DNA of 9,416 bases from Acetobacteraceae bacterium (GTDB lineage: Bacteria > Pseudomonadota > Alphaproteobacteria > Acetobacterales > Acetobacteraceae): positions 1 through 9,416 of the forward strand of contig JADGHI010000117.1 in assembly GCA_019689515.1 (NCBI GenBank), given 5' to 3'. How positions within the stretch are numbered: the stretch's first letter is position 1; each line of letters begins with the position of its first letter. The translations under genes and the position numbers were made by a program. Below, one piece after another: positions 6,081-9,416 of this stretch. The notes under the pieces are model-generated. The model saw only the letters and a list, made by a program, of their open reading frames with translations, was not told the DNA's origin and did no database searches.

Positions 6081-7070
6081 ATGCAGCAGCGCAACCTCGG
6101 CCCGTCCGGCCTCCGTGTCTCTGTGGTCGGCCTGGGCTGCAACAACTTCGCGGCACGCCTCGACCACGAGGCGACGCGGCGAGTGGTGCATGCGGCGCTC
6201 GACCATGGCATCACGCTGTTCGACACGGCCGATGTCTACGGCCGCCCGGTCCGGCATGGCGGCTCGGAGGAGTATCTCGGCGCCGCGCTCGGCCCGCGCC
6301 GCAAGAACATCGTGCTGGCGACCAAGTTCGGCAACCCGATGGACGAGAGCGGCGCGAAGCAGGGCGCCTCGCGCCGCTACATCATGGCGGCGGTGGAGGC
6401 GAGCCTGAAGCGCCTCGGCACCGACTGGATCGACCTCTACCAGGTGCACCGCTTCGACCCGCTGACGCCGCTCGAGGAGACGGTGCGCGCCCTCGACGAC
6501 CTGATCCGTCAGGGCAAGGTGCGCTATGTCGGCGTCTCGAATTTCGCCGCCTGGCAGGTCGTGGACGCGCTGTGGACGGCGAAGTCGCTCGGCTGCAATG
6601 GCTTCGTCTCCTGCCAGGACGAGTACAGCCTGCTGGTGCGCGGCCCGGAGAAAGACCTGATCCCGGCGATGCAGGCGCACGGCCTCGGCCTGCTGCCCTA
6701 CTTCCCGCTGGCGAGCGGGCTGCTGACCGGCAAGTACCGCCGCAACCGGCCGATGCCGGAGAATGCGCGGCTGACCATCACCCAGCGCCTCGCCAACGCC
6801 TTCCTCACCGACCGGAACTGGGAGATCACCGAAAAGCTGGCCGATTTCTGCGAGCAGCGCGGGCGGACGATGCTGGAGCTGTCCTTCTCCTGGCTCCTCG
6901 CGCGTCCGACCGTCACGAGCGTGATCGCCGGCGCCAGCACGCCGGAGCAGATCGCGCAGAACGTCAAGGCGACGGAATGGGCGCTGAGCGCCGAGGACCT
7001 CGCGGAGATCGATGCCATCACCGACGACGGGGCGCCGCCTGCGCGCCGCGCCCCGCCGCCCGCGCGCTAG
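6081..7070 (+). CDS. Aldo/keto reductase
   Basis: This is a 329-residue aldo-keto reductase (TIM barrel, NADPH-dependent reduction of aldehydes or ketones), similar in layout to the YghZ/Kvbeta-type branch. The full catalytic tetrad is visible: Asp48 and Tyr53 in FDTADVYG, Lys82 in LATKFG and His123 in YQVHRFD. Other family blocks are YVGVSNF, the LPYFPLASGLLTGKY segment (here replacing the usual Q-x-YS.L/PYSPL.GLLTGK pattern) and the C-terminal cofactor segment VIAGASTPEQIAQNV. The ATG at 6081 is chosen because the N-terminal MQQRNLGPSGLRVSVVGLGC is canonical for the family and AAAGG lies nine bases upstream; the frame is open further up but not family-like. The protein ends in a short Ala/Pro/Arg-rich tail. 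Its stop overlaps that of the convergent crotonase gene. The substrate is unknown. Confidence 0.94.
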   Translation: MQQRNLGPSGLRVSVVGLGCNNFAARLDHEATRRVVHAALDHGITLFDTADVYGRPVRHGGSEEYLGAALGPRRKNIVLATKFGNPMDESGAKQGASRRYIMAAVEASLKRLGTDWIDLYQVHRFDPLTPLEETVRALDDLIRQGKVRYVGVSNFAAWQVVDALWTAKSLGCNGFVSCQDEYSLLVRGPEKDLIPAMQAHGLGLLPYFPLASGLLTGKYRRNRPMPENARLTITQRLANAFLTDRNWEITEKLADFCEQRGRTMLELSFSWLLARPTVTSVIAGASTPEQIAQNVKATEWALSAEDLAEIDAITDDGAPPARRAPPPAR

Positions 7071-7804
7071 CGCCCCTTGAAGCGCGGCGGCCGCTTCTCC
7101 TTGAACGCCGCCACGCCCTCGCGGAAGTCCTCCGAGCTGCGGATCGCGCCCATGCGCTGCATGTGGATCGCCATTTGCTCGGAGGGGCCGCGGGGGATGA
7201 TCTCCTCCGTCACCATGCGCTTGATCTCGCCGAGGACGAGCGGCGCCATCCCCGCGAGTTCCTTGCCCCAGGCGATCGCCTTCGCCAGCGCCTCGCCGTC
7301 CGGCACCACCTCGTTGACCAGGCCGACGCGCTCGGCGCGCTCCGCCTCTATGGTGCGGCAGAGCAGGGCGATCTCCATCGCGATCTTGTGCGGGATGCGG
7401 GAGACGAGGCCGGCGATCATCCCGCCGGTGACGCCGAGCTTCGCTTCCGGATAGTAGAATTTCGCGCTGCGGCCGCAGACGGCGAGATCGCACATCATCG
7501 CCAGCACGATCGCGCCGCCGACGCACCAGCCCTCGATCGCGGCGATGATCGGCTTGTTGGTCGCGGCGCCGACGGTCGGCACGGCGCGCCAGAGTTCCGG
7601 CGGCTCGGACACGTCGGCGCCGAAGCTGAAGGCGCGGGTGCCGGTCCCGGTCAGGACCATCGCACGCTGCTCGGAGGCGGCGAAGTCGCGCATCGCTGCC
7701 TGCACGGCCTCCGCCATGCCCTTGGTGATGGCGTTGCCCTTCTCAGGCCGGTTCAGCGCAACGATGCGCACCGGGCCGTCGTCCCAGACCTTCACATGCT
7801 CCAT
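7067..7804 (-). CDS. Enoyl-CoA hydratase/isomerase (crotonase) family protein
   Basis: This is a crotonase-fold protein of 245 residues, slightly short for the family (about 255-265). These enzymes act on acyl-CoA thioesters: hydration, isomerisation, dehalogenation or hydrolysis. The first oxyanion-hole segment is SFGADV (60-65) and the second is EGWCVGGA (91-98). An ungapped match of GGAIVLAMMCDLAV...FYYPEAKLG to rat mitochondrial hydratase places Glu120 at the position of catalytic Glu164. Val100 lies at the position of Glu144, so one of the two hydratase acids is missing. A different reaction (isomerase, hydrolase or another thioester reaction) is therefore as likely as hydration. The ATG at 7804 has AAGGGG about eight bases upstream. 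It converges with the aldo-keto reductase and diverges from chrA; no other fatty-acid or CoA gene is adjacent. Confidence 0.93.
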   Translation of the reverse strand: MEHVKVWDDGPVRIVALNRPEKGNAITKGMAEAVQAAMRDFAASEQRAMVLTGTGTRAFSFGADVSEPPELWRAVPTVGAATNKPIIAAIEGWCVGGAIVLAMMCDLAVCGRSAKFYYPEAKLGVTGGMIAGLVSRIPHKIAMEIALLCRTIEAERAERVGLVNEVVPDGEALAKAIAWGKELAGMAPLVLGEIKRMVTEEIIPRGPSEQMAIHMQRMGAIRSSEDFREGVAAFKEKRPPRFKGR

Positions 7805-7903
7805 GGCGGATCCCCTTGGCGACAGGGCGCCACTTTAGCGGAGCGGCAGGAAGAGGCCATCCACCCCCCTGCGCGCGGCGGCGTCTTCGGCTAGCCTCGC
7901 CGC

Positions 7904-8485
7904 ATGGCCGACGACTCTCCGCCGCGTTCGCCCGCGACCCTGCCTGCGCTCCTCCTCGTGTTCTGCCAGATGGGCATGATGAGCTTCGGCGGCGGCCTCT
8001 CCGGCTGGATGCACCGCGAGATCGTGGAGCGCCGCGGCTGGATGGGCGAGGAGCGGTTCCTCGCCGCGCTCGCGCTCGGCCAGGTGTTGCCGGGGCCGAA
8101 TAGCGTGAACCTGGCGCTGCAGATCGGGCTGCAGTTGCGCGGTGGGATCGGCGCGGTGGCGGCGGGAATAGGGCTGCTCGGCCCGCCCTTCCTGTTCATC
8201 CTGGGCCTCATGCTGCTCTACCAGCGTTACGGCGCGGTCGGGCTGGTGAACACCGCGCTCGCGGGCGTCGCGGCGGCGGGCATCGGCCTGACCTGCTCGA
8301 TGGGCGTGCGCGCCGCGCGGCGGATGCAGGGCGTGGCGCCCTTCGCCGTCGCGGCTGCCGTTTTCGTCGCGGTCGGCGTGCTGAAATGGCCGATGATCCC
8401 CGTGGTGCTGGCGGTCATCCCGGTGAGCGTCGCCCTGGCCTGGCGCGCGGGGCGGGAGCAGGAGCAGAGCGACCGTGGAGCTTGA
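7904..8485 (+). CDS. chrA: Chromate transporter, first half-size CHR-domain subunit
   Basis: This is a 193-residue hydrophobic protein of the CHR (chromate ion transporter) family. Short-chain members occur as adjacent pairs equivalent to the two halves of full-length ChrA, and export chromate across the inner membrane. Family signatures are FCQMGMMSFGGGLSGWMHREIVERRGWM at the N-terminus and ALGQVLPGPNSVNLALQIG near residues 62-80. Several strongly hydrophobic segments follow (for example the stretches around 95-110, 120-135 and 145-170). The C-terminus is charged and cytoplasm-like. The ATG at 7904 fits the family N-terminus, but no clear ribosome-binding site precedes it. TAGCCT at 7892-7897 sits where a -10 box for a leaderless message would be, which is speculative. 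The gene overlaps the second half by 11 nt. No chrB regulator is in the window, and some CHR proteins transport other anions. Confidence 0.93.
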   Translation: MADDSPPRSPATLPALLLVFCQMGMMSFGGGLSGWMHREIVERRGWMGEERFLAALALGQVLPGPNSVNLALQIGLQLRGGIGAVAAGIGLLGPPFLFILGLMLLYQRYGAVGLVNTALAGVAAAGIGLTCSMGVRAARRMQGVAPFAVAAAVFVAVGVLKWPMIPVVLAVIPVSVALAWRAGREQEQSDRGA

Positions 8486-9020
8486 CCGCCTGCTCGCCCT
8501 CCTTCTGGTCTTCGCGCCGCTCTCGCTGGTCTCGCTTGGCGGCGGACCGAGCATCTTCGCGGAGATGCAGCGCCAGGCCGTCGATGTGTATGGCTGGATA
8601 ACGGATGCGGAGTTCGTGGAGCTGTTCGCCATCTCGCGCGCCGCGCCGGGGCCCGGCTCGCTCATCGCGGCGCTGATCGGCTGGAGGGCGGCGGGGTTCG
8701 TTGGAGCGCTGGTGGCGGCGCTCGGGCTTTACGTCCCGTCCTCGCTGCTGGTCTGCGCGGTGGGGGTGCTCGGCCGCCGCTACGCTGCCTCGCCCGTGCG
8801 GGCGGCGATCGAGCGCGGACTGGCGCCGGTCGCGGTCGGGCTGATCTTCGCCGGCGCGCTGACGCTGCTGCAGGCCTCGGAGGCAGGCATCGCCGGGGTG
8901 GTGACCACCGCGCTCGCCACGCTGGCGCTGCTGCATCCGAAGGGCAGCCCCTATCTCGTGCTCGGCGCCGCTGGCCTGGTTTTCGCTGCGCTCGGCGCTG
9001 CGGGTTTCGCGCCGCACTAG
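8475..9020 (+). CDS. chrA: Chromate transporter, second half-size CHR-domain subunit
   Basis: This is the partner half of the two-piece CHR transporter, with 181 residues (GTG start). It shows the same signature pattern as the first half: LVSLGGGPSIFAEMQRQAVDVYGWITDAEFVELFAISRAAPGPGSLIAALIGW. Hydrophobic segments follow, ending in YLVLGAAGLVFAALGAAGFAPH. In CHR pairs the two halves are thought to insert with opposite topology and to work as a heterodimer. The GTG at 8475 overlaps the end of the upstream gene by 11 nt, with GGAG (8461-8464) about ten bases upstream, which points to translational coupling. Each half has its own start and stop in a different frame. Because paired half-genes are a known arrangement, this is not read as a frameshifted long ChrA. 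Repeat copy B begins at its stop codon. Confidence 0.92.
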   Translation: MELDRLLALLLVFAPLSLVSLGGGPSIFAEMQRQAVDVYGWITDAEFVELFAISRAAPGPGSLIAALIGWRAAGFVGALVAALGLYVPSSLLVCAVGVLGRRYAASPVRAAIERGLAPVAVGLIFAGALTLLQASEAGIAGVVTTALATLALLHPKGSPYLVLGAAGLVFAALGAAGFAPH

Positions 9021-9094
9021 GGCGTTTGCCCTGACTTGTTGATTGCGGAGCGGAGTCACGCCTTCGGGCGATGTCGGTCTGCGGCAATCCGCTC
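9019..9094 (-). repeat. Dispersed intergenic repeat, copy B (76 bp, uninterrupted)
   Basis: This is the inverted counterpart of 4650-4750. It starts inside the chrA stop codon. At its left end AGGGC (9019-9023) pairs with GCCCT (9028-9032) around a GTTT loop, a plausible terminator stem for the chrA operon. The centre holds CGCC-TTCG-GGCG (9059-9070), a 4-bp stem with a stable TTCG-type tetraloop. GAGCGG (9048-9053) can also pair with CCGCTC (9089-9094). Conserved flanks with a diverged middle of the same length suggest an old mobile or structured repeat under constraint at its ends. Confidence 0.8.
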
Positions 9095-9380
9095 CAGGAG
9101 CACTGTCCGGTCGCCTGAGGTGCGGCTTGCGATGCCGTCGGGCGAGCCGGCTTCGGGCCGTCCAATCGGCGAGGGGCATGGCGCGGGGCGGGCGGCCGGC
9201 GTGGTGCTCCGGCACGGCAGCACGGTGTCCTCCGGGCGAGCGTGGTGCGGCGAGGCACCCTGGCGACACCGGCACATGGGTCCTGCAGGCGAGGGCGTCG
9301 CATCGGCCGGGCACTTTTGTCCTGCCGTGCAAGGCGGTCCGATTGCGGTGGCAAGCGATCTCATAAGGAAACACCCGGTC
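9095..9380. other. Gene-poor stretch with hairpin potential, no supported gene
   Basis: Open frames here on both strands give low-complexity Arg/Pro/Ala-rich translations without recognisable motifs, and none has a convincing ribosome-binding site and start. GGTGC (9244-9248) pairs with GCACC (9255-9259) inside an outer 7-bp pair, CGGTGTC (9223-9229) with GACACCG (9265-9271), so a folded leader or small RNA is possible. The stretch probably includes the upstream control region of whatever starts near 9381. Confidence 0.35.
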
Positions 9381-9416
9381 ATGCCGCTTGGCAGACGCAA
9401 GCCGAGCGGTTTCGGG
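9381..9416 (+). CDS. Possible start of a downstream gene (3' end outside window)
   Basis: An ATG at 9381 is preceded by AAGGA (9365-9369) at an 11-nt spacing, and the frame stays open for the twelve codons (MPLGRRKPSGFG) left before the window ends. This is too little to name a product. The reasonable ribosome-binding site and the exhausted intergenic region before it are the only support. Confidence 0.3.
   Translation, partial: MPLGRRKPSGFG

Noticed and set aside
5708..7894. A 728-codon plus-strand open frame, and a 509-codon minus frame at 5997-7526
   Set aside because: Both run over the hydrolase, aldo-keto reductase and crotonase genes, whose own frames carry complete catalytic motifs. 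The shadows show low-complexity Arg/Ala/Gly translation and no ribosome-binding site.
7904..9020. The two chrA halves as a frameshifted full-length ChrA
   Set aside because: Each half carries its own CHR signature, start and stop, with an 11-nt overlap typical of coupled genes. Paired short CHR proteins are a known arrangement.
4650..9094. A composite transposon or genomic island bounded by the inverted repeats
   Set aside because: There is no transposase or integrase inside, the repeats are short, imperfect and placed at gene 3' ends, and the enclosed genes look like ordinary unrelated metabolic genes.
8415..9374. A 319-codon minus-strand open frame opposite the second chrA half and the right-hand gap
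   Set aside because: The translation is Arg/Gly/Ala-rich with no domain, and it lies opposite a clear CHR-family gene.

Overview
The window is very GC-rich (roughly 70% by eye) and gene-dense. Its families are typical of an alphaproteobacterium, perhaps Acetobacteraceae (Roseomonas-like): two Bug/TctC periplasmic binding proteins, aconitase-family LeuCD, an SMP-30 lactonase, SDR, crotonase, aldo-keto reductase and a two-piece chromate transporter. The taxon is an inference from gene content and composition, not from a marker gene. I see no rRNA, tRNA, CRISPR array or transposase.

Layout. (1) Positions 2-1757, plus strand: the 3' part of a Bug/TctC gene, then an SMP-30/gluconolactonase gene 13 nt downstream, closed by a perfect 13-bp hairpin. 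(2) Positions 1815-2968, minus strand: leuD, preceded by only the last ~182 codons of leuC. (3) Positions ~2959-4650, plus strand: a second Bug/TctC gene without start codon or signal peptide, then an SDR gene. The leuC and tctC remnants meet head to head at about 2959-2970, with no promoter or gene start between them. (4) Positions 4786-9020: a serine beta-lactamase-like hydrolase (minus), an aldo-keto reductase (plus), a crotonase (minus; its stop codon overlaps that of the reductase in CTAG) and two overlapping half-size ChrA genes (plus). (5) Positions 9095-9416: a gene-poor tail with some hairpin potential and a possible new gene start at 9381.

The clearest unusual signals are these. The leuC/tctC breakpoint looks like a deletion that removed a divergent promoter and the 5' ends of both genes, or an assembly chimera. 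A 76-bp repeat occurs in inverted orientation right after the SDR and ChrA stop codons, one copy carrying a 25-nt insertion. The SDR lacks the whole Asn-Ser-Tyr-Lys catalytic tetrad. The crotonase has Val in place of one of the two hydratase glutamates.

Working together: regions 1-3 look like an organic-acid uptake and catabolism neighbourhood (Bug receptors, a lactonase, a hydroxy-acid dehydratase/isomerase and an SDR), though no TctA/TctB membrane subunit lies in the window. Region 4 is a set of individually transcribed accessory metabolic genes with no obvious shared pathway. I found no convincing new multi-gene system.
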